A DNA stretch of 64,000 nucleotides from Gambelia wislizenii (taxonomy: Eukaryota > Chordata > Lepidosauria > Squamata > Crotaphytidae). The stretch's first letter is position 1, and every line of letters begins with the position of its first letter. A program made the position numbers and the translations under genes. Below, in pieces: positions 22,232-33,939 of this stretch. The notes beneath the pieces were generated by a model, which saw nothing but the letters and a program-made list of their open reading frames with translations, made no database searches and was not told the origin of the DNA. The DNA is taken from NCBI GenBank assembly GCA_030847615.1, contig JAUMIR010000001.1, positions 379,732,687 to 379,796,686 of the forward strand. Reading direction: 5' to 3'.

Positions 22232-23151
22232 TACCCTGGAACTGTCCTAATTTGAGAGAGGACTTGTCTTGATGGGCAATATACCCCATCTTGCTTCTGT
22301 CTTAGAGCCCTGCAGTCCTGACGACACAGGGTTTTCGTCCTGTTCTGACCCCGGGCAGTCCTTACTACCCCTGGGCAGATATGGGCTGATATGTGGAGAA
22401 GAGATGGGTAGGGTGCTTTACCACATTTTTTAAAAAATATACCTGGTTTAATCCGTTCCCATCAGGAAGGAACGGATGAAGCCCCACATGTCTATAGGTA
22501 CCCATCCCAGCAGGCTGGGTCATCACTGCAGCTGCTGGTGTGTCTTGCTCTTCTGGATCCAGGAAGGAGTCCCACAGCATGTGACTGAGTCTGGTCACAC
22601 GCATGGGGCTTTGGTCAGATGTTGCAGACTGGATTCCTTCCTTTTGAGAGAGCCAGGGAGATGGCGGCGGCAGTGGCTGCAGTGATGGGCAAGCATGCCT
22701 GTCTTGACTTCCTACTGTTTCGTAGAGGTAACATGGGAGGAATGGGCCTGATCTGTGGCCAGGATACACCAGTGGGGAGACGGTATATCCTGGCTCATGT
22801 AGATGAGCCCAGATTTCTAATCAATCATCTGTCCTGCCACTTTTCAGATGCTTTTTAAATGTCCCAGTTTCTCTCTCCTCCTCCCACTTTTCACTTTGTC
22901 CTCAGCTTACATCCATTGCTGCAAATGGAGTTAAAACTACAAAAGTTGTTTGCATTCCATTAAATCAGCAGAGGGGAGAGGAGGGGTGGAGTCTTGCCCT
23001 CCCTAGTAGTCTCAGGAAAAAGCAAACTGTTGCAGCCTCTCCTAGCTTGTGTTTTCTTCCTCAATAATAACTTCTGTCATTTTGACCACACTCTGATATT
23101 GCTTGGACACATGTGTCCCACTTTTCATCTGTGAAACATTGGGGGGGGTTG
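22232..23151 (-). mobile_element. hAT-like MITE (family H), split by a family B MITE
   Basis: It starts TACCCTGGAACTGTCC and resumes at 22811 with TTCAGATGCTTTTTAAATGT and the family H body in reverse. Flanks are ATGCCACA (22224-22231) and ATGCCAAA (23152-23159), one mismatch in 8. The family B MITE 22260-22810 lies at AGA. Confidence 0.75.
22260..22810. mobile_element. MITE (family B), TSD AGA
   Basis: The ends are GGACTTGTCTTGATGGGCAA and CATGTAGATGAGCCC. AGA lies at 22257-22259 and 22811-22813. The host sequence is a family H MITE that continues on both sides. The open frames inside are not supported as genes. Confidence 0.8.
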
Positions 23152-23159
23152 ATGCCAAA

Positions 23160-23765
23160 AACTTAACCTGGTTTCCTGTCACATAGGAGGCCTAGGAACT
23201 CTAGTTCTATAAAATAACCAACAATCTTCAACAGAGAGTTGTCAGCACCTTCACTTTCACCCTCTTCTTTGTGGAAAGCCATGACAAAACTATTATAAAA
23301 GTGATGTGCATTTTTGCAGTTTGGATATATGCTCTGTATTCACGGTATGTTGGAAAATAAATTTGCTGGGCTCCTTTTCCTTTCCTTTATGGGAGCACTT
23401 CTAAAAATGCAAATATATTTTCTATAATGAGGTGTTCCCAACAGAATATAACTCATTTAATACCGCCCATGTTTTTTCATTCTTTCATCCATTCTTCCTA
23501 AGGCCTTTCTCTCAAAATGTTTAAAAATCTGCATGGTGGTATTACACTAAATTCCATTAAGTTCATTCAAAATATTCATTTTCACATTTTCATTGCCTCA
23601 CCACTACTAAACATGAAATGCTACACCCCTCACTAAGAACAAACACAGAACCCAACTCCATTGGACCAAAGCTCCATTGAACTCAACGGTCTCATTTGCA
23701 GTCTTGTTTGAGACCATTCTTTTTGATAAACAGAAAGATCAGGTATCAGATCTGCTGAAAACTAA
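23160..23765. other. Unassigned sequence
   Basis: I see nothing that I can support as a gene or named repeat. Confidence 0.4.
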
Positions 23766-24408
23766 GGACTTTATCAGACTGACATCTAAAAACACTGTAT
23801 TTCCATGAATGAGGAAAGCTGAAACATAGTGGCATTATTACACTTATTACTGCATGTCGCTTTAATTCTGTGAAAGAACTGCCATGGAATTATTGCACGA
23901 CCGCCATTAGCACTTTAAGAACGGAACTTTACTTCTATGATTTAGCATGGGTTAGATTTCGGTAGTTCTCATGAGAAGCCATGAATGCACTTAAAAACAC
24001 CCAAAAATCCTTAATTTGCAAAGTAAACGAACACACAAACACTTAAGTAAACCTAAAAATGTGTAAACAAATGAGGTCAGGTCATAAAAAGAGCATCCTG
24101 TGGCTAGTTTTCACACTCTCACCTGGAAGTTTTCTCACAAGGAATGGGGAGGTGGGGGGAAGAGGACCCCAAATTCATGCTTTACTCTCGCAATTACAGC
24201 AGGATGTGTTTTTGTGCGCTCTTCAAAATCGTGAAAAGAGTTATATTGAGGGCTATTGATGGCTTGTCCCATCAATGCAAAGCAGTGCCCTATTCACAGA
24301 TGGAGCACAGATTGACCATGCGAACATGGCAACATTGTGCCATAGTAGAAACCATTCATGCTACTATAACATCATAATCATGCATTTTTGCCATGTCTGA
24401 TAAAGTCC
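23766..24408. mobile_element. MITE (family A), target duplication not clear
   Basis: The ends are GGACTTTATCAGACTGACAT and CATGTCTGATAAAGTCC, a strong inverted pair. The body (CATAAAAAGAGCATCC, GTCCCATCAATGCAAAG) matches family A. The flanks TAA and AGG do not match, so one flank may have changed. Confidence 0.75.
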
Positions 24409-24585
24409 AGGAGACACTGCAAGCAGATCATGGAAACAACACCCCTGCACTATTCCTTGTCTACCACTAACTGGTATTCAGAAGAATACTGTCCAGCAGG
24501 TGATTTAGCTATGGTGCTGGACTGTCATTGATATATCTGTGCCACAGATATGTCTATCCCATTTTTTAAGTTAGTGCAGCCAACA

Positions 24586-24673
24586 TTTTGGAAAGCTTCC
24601 TTTTTGGACAACTCTCGGAATCCTCCAGCCAGCATGGGAGTTGTAGTCTAAAAAAGAAAGTTTTCTAAGCTTT
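24586..24673. repeat. Short palindromic repeat (family P)
   Basis: TTTTGGAAAGCTTCCTTTTT, then GGAATCCTCCAGCCAGCATG and GGGAGTTGTAGTC, then AAGAAAGTTTTCTAAGC. Confidence 0.55.
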
Positions 24674-25164
24674 CTCCTTTTACATCATGGAGCAATATTT
24701 TCTGCAGGATAATTTGCCTTCTGTGAAAAGGTACTTGCTTTGTCTGTCGGGGGTATAAAGTAAATGAATTTAATAGGGTGACCCCATATTTTCTAGTGTA
24801 TTGAGTAGGGATTTTAAGTTTTGCTTATTTCATTCTCAATAGCAAGAATGGCATTTTTAGACCATTCATTTTGAAAATGAAGTTTTCTCCTCACTGGATG
24901 AGATTATGAGAGGTCCTGTACATTTTTTTTTTTTTTTGGGGGGGGAAAACAAACTTTTTTTGAAAAAATGCCATGAAGGTTTTTTAGCACAAAAGAACAC
25001 ACCCTGCTCTTCAGGGATGAAAAAGTTTCCAGTGGATGACTTGATGAGGATGCTAAAAATGGCAAATACAGTACTCTTTACATTGCTAGTCTTAAAGAGT
25101 GAGTCTGGAATTATCCGACCTGCTTTGTCCACACCATGCATAACTTTACATAATTTTACATGCT
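24674..25164. other. Unassigned sequence with poly-T/G run
   Basis: A T15-then-G8 run lies at about 24924-24947. I see no nameable feature. Confidence 0.4.
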
Positions 25165-25735
25165 TTGATCATGTATCCATTTTTCTAAATTTTCTAAACA
25201 CTCCAAAGCTCAGTTTTTTCTTGTAGGGAAGTAGTTCCAGCCCTCTAATTCTTTCAGTTGTCCTGTTCTGCATGTTTTCCATCTCAGTGATATCCTTCTT
25301 GAGACTGGATTACCAGAAATGAACACAATATTCCAAATGCAGGTGTTCTGTTGATTTATTTAAAGACATAGCAATAGTTGCAGTTTTATTTTCTATCCCT
25401 TTCCTAACAATCATTAGCATGCAATTTGTCTTTACACAGCTGTGAACGCTGAACAGTTGTTTTCACTGTATTTTCCCACCGAAACCCCGACATCTCTTTC
25501 TTGGGTTACTCTCCTCCAGTTCAGCAGATCCCATCAATATGTACGTGTGAAGACAGAATATATTCCATGTGTTTCTTCCACCTTGAATAATTTTATGTCA
25601 ACCAACTTGACAAATACCCTGCTCTCCTCCAATTCCAGAACAGCTATGAGCACATTCAGAATGTCTCTTTGCAAAAAGACTGATATAATTTTTTTTTTGG
25701 TCAGAAATCCATGATCTTCTCTATGTTTGATTCTC
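25165..25735 (-). mobile_element. Old CR1-type LINE fragment
   Basis: The plus strand carries, in order, the reverse-complement landmarks of the CR1 ORF2 C-terminal region: TTCTTGTAGGGAAGTAGTTC, ACACAATATTCCAAATGCAG, a block equivalent to the lineage's AATCGCATTGGCC segment near 25410, and TCTCCTCCAGTTCAGCAGAT. The order parallels the younger CR1 at 49.4-53.2 kb, but identity is low and no long frame remains. It may belong to an older CR1/L3 clade. Confidence 0.6.
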
Positions 25736-25819
25736 AAGATTTAATAGGTCTTTTAATCAACTTACCTAGTCAAATGGTAGACCTGGAGGAGAATAATACA
25801 TTTCTGATGTTGCCTGTCA

Positions 25820-26616
25820 TTGTTGTCTGCCCTCAAGTTGTTTCTGACTTAAGGTGACCCTAAGGCAACTCTATCAAGTGGTTTTCTTGGCAAGACTCAG
25901 GACTTTAGCAGACAAGCCTCTAAAAATGTTCTTTTGGCAACATATTTTACACCATTTTTGTGCTGGCAAAAACCCCAAAATATCGAACATTGCAGTGATT
26001 GTGTGAAAAAGCCTTGTACTTCCACATTGGCTGCTGAGCGAGATCTCGGTGGTTCTCACGAGAAAGCACGAGTGCACTTAAAAGTCTAAAAACAGCTAAA
26101 TAAAAAAACAAAACACAAAACGTACACACAAACACTGATGCACACTTAAAAACTTGCCTGCAACATGGGGAGGTTCATAAAAAGAGCATCCCATACCTAG
26201 TTTTCATGTTCCTACTCGGAAGTGTTCTGGTGGGGATCATCCATTGATGCTGGAATTGCACCAACAGAACAGGGCATGGTTTGAGATGCTTGCAATCACG
26301 GCAAAAACCCCCACCATGGCCAATCTATTGAAGGCTTGGTCCAACAATAAAAAAGAACACCTTATTTTCATCACATAATTGTGAAAGCATATCATCATCT
26401 GGTATTGGCACCATTTCGCATTCATTAGGTGTCATTATGACACCATATTTGCCACAACTGATAAAATCCTTATTCAGAGGGTGTTTCCCATTGTCTTCCT
26501 CTGAGATTGAGAGCATGTGAATTGTTCAAGGTGACCCAGTGGGTTTCCATGGCTGAGTTGGGATTCAAACCCTCGTCTCCTCAAGTCCTAGTCCAAGACT
26601 CAAACCACACTGACTC
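25820..26616 (-). repeat. Sauria SINE, split by a MITE
   Basis: The tail 25820-25899 reads TTGTTGTCTGCCCTCAAGTT to TTTTCTTGGCAAGAC. The rest, 26470-26616, reads TTATTCAGAGGGTG to AACCACACTGACTC. Joined, they give the normal SINE order. Confidence 0.85.
25900..26469. mobile_element. MITE (family A), TSD TCA/TTA
   Basis: The ends are GGACTTTAGCAGACAAGCC and CAACTGATAAAATCC. The flanks TCA (25897-25899) and TTA (26470-26472) differ by one base, and the surrounding SINE supports an original TTA. It shares the GGTTCATAAAAAGAGCATCC block with 14463-15038. Confidence 0.8.
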
Positions 26617-26764
26617 TTAGCAACTTTTGCACAGAACTGCCCTTTTTGTATTTATCTGCACTCTATATCCTGTCTTGGCTACTTCCAATTCTCTATCAAG
26701 AAGGCTGATTTTAGTTATTTTTGTTCAAACAATGGCCAGTATTCACCTAGTGTTATGCATTCAT

Positions 26765-27116
26765 GTTTGGTTCATATTCATGATCGCTATGTGTTTCCTA
26801 GTTTAGAGTAAATCCCCATTTACTCAGCAACAGCCACTGTGACTGATGACAGTCTATTCCTCTGTTGATTGAGAAGCAGCTGATTGATGTTCCCACCCAT
26901 CTTTTATGTGAGCAATCTCTAGTTGCTTGGGAGAATTGTGACAGGAATGCTGCTTCTGACTGTCACACTGGAGATCACTCATGGGGGGGGGGACATCAGC
27001 CAGCTGCTTCCTGAACAACAGGGGAAGAGACTCCTGTTGCTTGCAGCAGCAGCTGCCTGGTAAGTGTGTATTGGGGGATCAGGCTGGGAAACAGTACGTA
27101 TCTACGTAACAAAGGG
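26765..27116. mobile_element. Unclassified 352-bp insertion between 14-bp direct repeats
   Basis: Exact TGTTATGCATTCAT occurs at 26751-26764 and 27117-27130. The inner part 26822-26935 is related to 63581-63695 (shared CAGCAACAGCCACTGTGA-like and AGAAGCAGCTGA blocks). There is no A-rich tail and no clear terminal inverted repeat. The class is unknown. Confidence 0.5.
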
Positions 27117-27130
27117 TGTTATGCATTCAT

Positions 27131-27411
27131 AACTGACTTAGTTAATTTTGGCCAGTATTTTTAAAGTTAAATCTGATCATCATTAAAATGTAACAATTCC
27201 ATATCTGAAATTCTTCAAGTGACTTGAGAATTTTGAATCTGTTGATTAAAATATTATCTCTTATCATCTTAGTTCTTCCGTTTCCCTATGCTCCATTGTG
27301 GTTTAGAAATTTGACCATGGTCTTTTTCAATGAAGGATGATTCAAAAATCCATCTAGCTTCTGTGCAGTCTCCCCATCCTCTTCAGTTATTCTTTTATGT
27401 CTTTTAAGGCA
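27131..27411. other. Unassigned sequence
   Basis: I see no nameable feature. Confidence 0.35.
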
Positions 27412-27480
27412 ATTCAATTCATACTTACTCAGAAGTAGGCCCCACTGAGTTCAAAGGAACTTAATCCTAGGTAAGAGTGT
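27412..27480. repeat. GGGACTTAC-type short palindromic repeat
   Basis: GCAATTCAATTCATACTTAC, then AGTAGGCCCCACTGAGTTCA and AATCCTAGGTAAGAGTGTG. Related pieces are at 30768-30855 and around the Penelope at 32480. Confidence 0.5.
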
Positions 27481-27804
27481 GTAAGAGTGTGTAGCAGTTT
27501 GTCATCTAACAGTTCAAGAACTTTCTTGGTTGATTTCCTGTGCATGTGAAATTCTTATCGTATTGTTTGTCTCCCCCCACTCACCTTAGAAATGTTCTCC
27601 TCAAACTCTTTTTTGTATATTTGTTTTATTGTCAACTTGTATTTGCTTTGCCAGAGTTCATGGCCTTTTAAAAATGCTACTGTTTATTCTATTAATTCAG
27701 ACAAGGTTTTCTTGATTGCATTTTCACATGATGGCACCAACCTAAGTTTATTTATATCTTTCTGCTTTTCTGGCATGTAGTCTAACTAGGCTAGCTACAG
27801 GGAG
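27481..27804. other. Unassigned sequence
   Basis: I see no nameable feature; AT-rich with a short repeated GTAAGAGTGT at its left edge. Confidence 0.35.
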
Positions 27805-28650
27805 GATGCAACCACTTGTTGCACAAGCTCTGCTGGCTGCTGGCGTGTTTCTGGGCACACTTCAAAGTATTAGTTTTGACCTATAAAGCCAGCCCAGGTC
27901 CAGGCTATTTGAAGGACCAGACTCTCCCTTATGAACCAGCCTATGCTTTGAGATCTGCTGGGGATGCCCTTCTCTCTGTCCCACCACCCTCATAGGTACA
28001 TCTGGTGGGAACTTGGGAGAAGGCCTTCTCAGTGGCTGCAGCCAGGCTCTGGAACTCCCTTCCTAGCCAAGATAGGACTTTTTCAAATGGGGGGAGAACC
28101 CATGCAGGTCGGGAGGAGGACGTCGAGAAACGTGGTGCTTTTTCTTGATGGGGTTTTTCCATTAATAAAAGCAGCACGTTTCTTGCGCCTACAGCACGGA
28201 GGAAGCACGGCGGAAGGTTGGGTGGAGGACGGCGTCATCCAAAATGGTGCACTGTAAGCAGGACAGCGCCATCCTCCTCCTGACCTCCACGGGTTTCCCC
28301 CCCCCATTTGAAAAAGTCCTTAGACTGGCACCTTCCCTACTCTCCGCAAACAGGTGAAGAACTTTCTGTTTCAACAGGCTATGAGGGCTGATTGTTTAGG
28401 CGGAATGGGATTCATACAGTGTGCTACATTTTCTGTTTGGTATTTTGTTGTGCTGTTGTGCTTTTTTATGGGTTATATTTTTAAATAGTTTTAAATTTTT
28501 TGATAGTTAATCACTGTTTAACGTCTGTATTTTTTGAACTTTTAACTATTTTTTTAACCTTTTGTAAGCAACCTTGAGTCTCAAATTGGGAAAAAGGCAG
28601 GATATAAATCATTGTCATCATCATCATCATCATCATCCATGAAGCCAGAT
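27805..28650 (+). mobile_element. L2-like LINE 3' end, split by a MITE
   Basis: 27840-28074 translates in pieces to the L2 C-terminus: the ACCTATAAAGCCAGCCC segment, then FSVAAARLWNSLP-like residues from about 28025. 28323-28400 continues with a KNFLFQQAMRAD-like end. The 3' region ends GAAAAAGGCAGGATATAAAT followed by (TCA)n at 28611-28637. The MITE 28075-28319 interrupts it. Stops are present; it is not coding. Confidence 0.7.
28075..28319. mobile_element. Foldback MITE, 245 bp, TSD ATA/TTA
   Basis: The ends are GGACTTTTTCAAATGGGGGG and CCCCCATTTGAAAAAGTCC; inverted pairing extends about 55 bp. A nested hairpin (AAACGTGGTGCTTTTT / AAAAGCAGCACGTTT) lies near 28127-28185. Flanks ATA and TTA differ by one base. 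L2 sequence continues on both sides. Confidence 0.8.
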
Positions 28651-28984
28651 GTGATGCTAAGGACACTATTAGCAACCAGGTTATGGTGATAGATTTGTTC
28701 TTCATATGCACAGGTTGGGGGGAGAGGGGAGTCTGTCAATATGCACAGACAGTTTAACCCTTTCTCCCAGTCCCACGATCCACATGAAAAATCATGTTGT
28801 CTCTACTATTTTTCATAAAATCCCAGACATTGTGTTAATAATGCATTTAGTGCCATGTTGGGTTTGGGTTTCAGTTAGAGCTTCTGTTCTTGTGGTTTTA
28901 AATAACCACAGCAGATCCTTTCGTGGTTACATTTCCAAATAACCATTTGGAAAGTTTTCAAAGAAATAGCTGTCTTGCAGCATA
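28651..28984. other. Unassigned sequence
   Basis: I see no nameable feature. Confidence 0.35.
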
Positions 28985-29612
28985 AAAAGAGGAAAGGAAG
29001 AGGAGGGGGAAAAAAAGGAATGTGGCAACACCTTTAAGACTGCTTTTTATTTTAGCATGAGCTTTCATGGATATAAACCCACTTCATCAGATGCAGTACC
29101 GAGTGGTATTAAAGCCTCTGGAATAAAGCATATTTATACAGTTGTGGGAGTGGAATAGAATCTACAAGTAGGATCCAGATAGGTGTCAGTTGTGATCCTT
29201 GACATAAATTTTCAAAGGGCTTGGTGAGGTGAGATAGGTCTTTCAGATCTTTACAGTGGTCAATTAATTTTGATGTGTGAAAGCAATGAATTTGCTTTCA
29301 CACATCAACTCAGCTGATAAATCTAAATTTATTGCTTTCACACTTCAGTAGTAACTGACCACTGTACAGACCTGTACCACTTTGAAAAATTAGGGCAAGG
29401 GACATGATTGGCATCTTTCCAGATCTTATTACATTCTATACCAGTCCCACAGCTATATAAATATGCTTTATACCTGAGGATGCTTTAGGATCACTCTGTA
29501 CTGCATCTGAAGAAGTGGGTTTATATCCACTAAAGGTCATGCTAAAAGAAAAACCAGTTAGTCTTAAACGTCCAGCAACGTTGCTTTTTTTCTCCCCCAC
29601 CCTTCCTTCATT
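28985..29612. repeat. Large palindrome of an unresolved repeat
   Basis: The left arm (28985-29293) and right arm (29297-29612) are inverted copies. Paired landmarks are AAAGCATATTTATA with TATAAATATGCTTT, GTGGGAGTGGAATAGAAT with ATTCTATACCAGTCCCAC, and CACTTCATCAGATGCAGTAC with GTACTGCATCTGAAGAAGTG. The centre contains TGTGTGAAAGCAATGAATTT. The arm sequence is the reptile repeat also at 13365-13450. Confidence 0.75.
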
Positions 29613-29955
29613 TTCATTTGGGAAGTGACATCTGGCAAACACAAATGTCATATTTGGTAAGGAAGGGAACATGTCCGAGAAGTGGTAGCTCTGGGCTTTA
29701 GTCTGATTTTAAAGGAGCTATCCAAAGCACTAAATCTATTTGGTAATTAGTTGGATTTCTAGGGACTATATTGTGGGTGTATTTCCCCCTGCACATTATG
29801 TATTTACACAATCCTGTTATTTTCAAAAGCTCAAAACCTTGTCTGTAGAGTCAACAATCACTGGAAGCATCACTGTCTACAATTGCTCTACCATTTCTGC
29901 AAACTCTAAGGGCAAAAAATTACTTACTGTCTCTGCTCTTTCACAAATTATCAGA
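29613..29955. other. Unassigned sequence
   Basis: I see no nameable feature. Confidence 0.35.
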
Positions 29956-30578
29956 GACGTTGTCTAGATGGTGAAAATATTCCTCATAGAATTAGAGGAG
30001 AATACCTTTTGTCCCAACAAGATTCGCTTTATTCATAAAGAGGAGAGGGGGGGGGACTCAATTTTTTTAAAAAAAAACTTCATGGCTTTTCCCAAAGTTT
30101 TTTAAATAATAAGTGGGAATGTGCATTACTGCTCATTACGACAATCAATTTGGGATGCTGCACATTCTTGGAGAAGAGCAGAAGTGGACAGTGGATTGAT
30201 TGGACACGCGTGGGGGCAGGTTTGCCAGCAAGGAAGTGGTCGGAAGTGCTATTTGGGATTTTCATGTTGCTAACCGTTCACTTTTTTGCTGCTCTGAGGC
30301 AATGAAATACCCTTTTTAAGCAGAAGGTTGCACTTGTGCATCTTTGCTTTAAAGCTAAAATAAATAAATAAAAAAATACTTGGCAGCAGTGACAATGTGT
30401 CGAAAAAAAATAACATGCTAATTTACTTGGCCAACATCTGGATTTGCAGCCATGTGCACTTCAAATACAGATAGCTTTGCATGCTATGAATTTTGACCAT
30501 GGAGACAAAATGAACACTGCTGCAAATTTGCAAAAATGCACAGGAATCAGCATTATATCCTCTCATCTAGACAAGCCC
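29956..30578. mobile_element. MITE (family D)
   Basis: The ends are GACGTTGTCTAGATGGTG and CATCTAGACAAGCCC. AGA and AAA flank it, an imperfect 3-bp match. The interior from 29980 (GAGGAGAATACCTTTTGTCC) and 30115-30235 matches 39000-39250. Confidence 0.65.
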
Positions 30579-30767
30579 AAAGTATCAATTCACACATAAA
30601 TATGAACAAGAAAAAAATTGAAGAATTTCTCCATTTTATATTTGTCTGATCATTCAAACGCTTAAGCATAAATAATCAGTTAACTTTTTTTTTCAAATTT
30701 TGAATTTTTTGAATAGTAATTCCTGTTTTTAAGTAGATGACATGTGGCTAGATGTAAACTGAGTCAT

Positions 30768-30855
30768 ACTTAGAGCTGACACACTGAACTCAATGGGGAT
30801 CATTTAAGTTATGTCTGTCTTTGCCTCACTGAGTTCAGTGGGCCTAATCTTGGCA
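30768..30855. repeat. GGGACTTAC-type short repeat, diverged
   Basis: CACACTGAACTCAATGGGG and CACTGAGTTCAGTGGGCC form partly inverted arms like the copy at 27412. Confidence 0.45.
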
Positions 30856-32430
30856 TGGCTATATCTGGCTCCTAGCCATGGTTCCTAACCTGCCACAGAG
30901 TGCTGAAATAGTCAATTCAAGGAGGAAGATATTCTGCTAAGGTGGCTTAGTAGAATCCTGCAACTCCTACATGCCACAGGCTGATTATAACTGTGATAAC
31001 AGTTTAACTCATCCTTAAAAGCATGGCTTAAATCTCTTTTGGGAGGTAAATACAAATGAAGTGAAGCTTCAAAAGCAAGGACCTCAGAGTAAGATCTAAT
31101 GCCTGGGACCCAAGACTGGTAGACCAAGAAGAAGAGACTAAGGCCAGAAAACTCTTATGTAGTAGAAGGACATGTCTGGAAATCCTGGTGCTTAAACTCT
31201 CAGGCTTCCTTGGCAACAGATTTTTGTGCATGCCACTGGGTTGGTGGAAGGGGATGTCCCCAGCCCCTTCTCCCATGGTAGCATCTCCAGCCCCTGAAAA
31301 TGTTGCACAGAGGGCTAGGGGAATTTTCTGGATGAACTGAGCTCTGATAAAAGGGGACAGCCTGAAAAGTGTGTGGAGACACTTTCCAAACACAGATTGG
31401 AAGGCATATCTTGGACTGAACCTGCTGGGTCTTTGGGACTTCCATTCTAGCTCATCGTTAGTTGACAAATCCTCAGCATCTATACTGTTGATATAGTTGG
31501 GTCATGCCAGCGAGAGTCTCACTCTGATCTTTTGCCAGCTTAGTTCTAGGTCATATCTCTTTGCTCAATACTTTTCAAAATGACCCTTTGTTCCTAACAC
31601 TTCCTGTCTTGTCAGAGTTGTCGTCCTGTCGTCATATCAACCCACTCAATGGAATCTTCCTCTTGGTTTTTCAGCTTACAGGCTAGGACACACACACAAA
31701 TCTAAGAGCTTAGCTTGCTCCAGGCCAGAAGGAGAAGCCAAGCACTATTACTTTTTCATTGAGGTTGATGTGGAAGGGAAAGCAATAAATGGTAAAGATA
31801 ATCATGATGCCTGTAAGAACTGTCTTTGAAGATTTCTAAACAATCAGAAACATTTGTTTCTTTTCAGCAAAAGCTGCCAGAGGAAGGTCATCTGATTCAT
31901 ATCCATCAAATGTTCAAGAGATGACTCATAGTGAAACAAATCACACTTTAAAAACTTGTCTTTGCACACATGCCGGAAGAAGAAGCACTCTCCTCATTTA
32001 AAAAGGTTTTCATTGTCTCTCCCAAGCTACAGAATTACACAATAGTCTGCCCCAAAGGTTACATCTTTTGCTTTAATTATATGTAAGTTTATACCCCTAC
32101 ATAAAAATAAAACATAATGTTCTATGAGGCTCTATATTCTTTCCCACCTTTGGGTCCTTCTACATTCCTTTCATGTTCAATCAGGTGTTTGTGAGAGAAG
32201 GACCAAGAGGTGTAATAACAGTGCAAATGCTCTATAGCAATCTAGGAACTGTTGTGTTGGATTAAAGTGCAGGCCATTTTGCTCTAATATCTCATGTGCC
32301 TTCAAACAAGGGCTACTACATGATGCTCCATGGGAAGATGGCTCCCACACAACAAGCTCATCACTATAGACACACATGATCATATACTGAATCCCATATA
32401 TCTAGGAAATCATTTCCTAACAGCACAATG
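30856..32430. other. Unassigned sequence
   Basis: No nameable repeat or gene. The minus-strand open frame at 31028-31468 (146 codons) shows no known domain. Confidence 0.4.
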
Positions 32431-32479
32431 TTATCTATGCCTATTCAAAAAAGAAGTCATGTCAAATTCAGTAGGACTT

Positions 32480-33939
32480 TAGGTTTTCTGTGTTTTTTTC
32501 CCAGGCTGTGAGGCCATGTTCTGGAAGAGTTTATTTCTGATATTTCACCAGTATCTGTGGCTGGCATCTTCAGAGAATGGATGGGTAGGAGTGTGTGTGA
32601 GCCCCGTGATAGCAAACTTTTACATGGAAAATTTTGAAAAACAAGCCCTAGAAACAGCACCAAAAAAGCCCACAACATGGTTCCGATATGCGGATGACAC
32701 TTTCACCATTTGAAACCATGGAGAAGAAGATTTGGTCTCATTCCTGAACCACCTGAACAGCATCCACCCAAATATCCAATTCACAATGGAAAAAGAAAAA
32801 GAAGGAACATTCCCATTCCTGGATGTCCTAGTCATCCACAAACCAAACCAATGGTTAGGCCACAAGGTGTACAGAAAACCCACACACAGAGACAGAGACC
32901 TACACAAGAGCTCCAATCATCACCCAGGACAAAAAAGAAGCACAATAAAAACATTGGTAATAAAAACTGTGCAAAAAGGATCTGCGAACCCCACTACTTG
33001 GAGGACGAAATGAAGCACCTAAACTCAGCTCTACAGGCTAATGGTTACTCTAGATCAGACATCACAAGAGTAGCCAGACCCAGAAAAAAAACACAGGAAT
33101 GAAGAAGAAAAACAGCCACCCAAAGGGAAGGCATTTTTACCATACATCAAAGGAATCACAGACAGAATAGGGAAACTGATGAGGAAACACAACCTCCAAA
33201 CAATCTATAGACCAACCAGAAAAATCCAAGAAATGCTACGCTCAGTGAAGGACAAAAGAGACCCTCTCACAGCTGCAGGAGTTTACTGCATACCATGCAG
33301 TTGTGGACAAGTGTACATAGGGACCACTAAACACAGTGTGCAAACACAAATCAAGGAACATGAGAGACACTGCAGACTGGGCCAGCCAGAAAATCAGCAG
33401 TAGCAGAACATGTTATAAACCAACCTGGACACAAAATGCTATTTGAAAACACAGAAATTCTAGACCAGGCCAACAACTATCATGTCAGAATGCACAGAGA
33501 AGCTATTGAAATCCACAACCACCTGGACAACTTCAACAGGAAAGAAGAAACCTTAAAAGTAAACAAAATCTGGCTACCAGTCCTGAAAATCACTAAAATC
33601 GAAACTCAACACATGCAAATGAACTCCACCCAGGGACAGGGGGATTTCCAGCAGACAATGGACCATTAGCCAAACAGACACTAATCCTCTTTGCATATCT
33701 CCATCCAGAAACTAGCCATTCAAATACACAAATTTACATATCCTCTTCCAACAGGGGCTCCCAGTATATAAACCTCACACACTCCTATCCAACCATTCTC
33801 TGAAGATGCCAGAGAATCTCTGAAAATGCAGGTGAAATGTCAGAAATAAACTCTTCCAGAACATGGCCTCATAGCCCGGGGAAAAAAAAAACACCATGGA
33901 AAACCTATGGATGCTGGCCATGAAAGCCTTCGATTTCAC
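32480..33939 (+). mobile_element. Penelope-like retroelement, 5'-truncated, 12-bp TSD
   Basis: The 3' part runs through RT and GIY-YIG coding sequence into a terminal region with CTGAAAATGCAGGTGAAATG. The first 120 bp (32481-32600) are the inverted copy of that terminal region (33776-33905), the inverted partial terminal repeat typical of Penelope insertions. TCAGTAGGACTT flanks both sides exactly (32468-32479 and 33940-33951). The target is a GGGACTTAC-type repeat that resumes at 33952. Confidence 0.85.
32597..33669 (+). pseudogene. Penelope RT/GIY-YIG polyprotein remnant
   Basis: In order: an SPVIANFYMENFE segment near 32600, the catalytic RYADDTF box near 32686, then FPFLDVLV near 32812. 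At about 33283-33350 lies the GIY-YIG endonuclease segment with GVYCIPCSCG and QVYIGTT and the nearby cysteines, then HVRMHREAIEIHNH near 33480. A stop at 32711-32713 replaces a tryptophan codon just after the RT box, and a stop or frameshift at about 33401 separates the last segment. The N-terminal half of RT is missing. Penelope proteins copy the element by primed reverse transcription, using this endonuclease to nick the target. Confidence 0.85.

Noticed and set aside
31028..31468. 146-codon minus-strand frame as a possible gene
   Set aside because: No motif, no codon-use or context support; left as unassigned.
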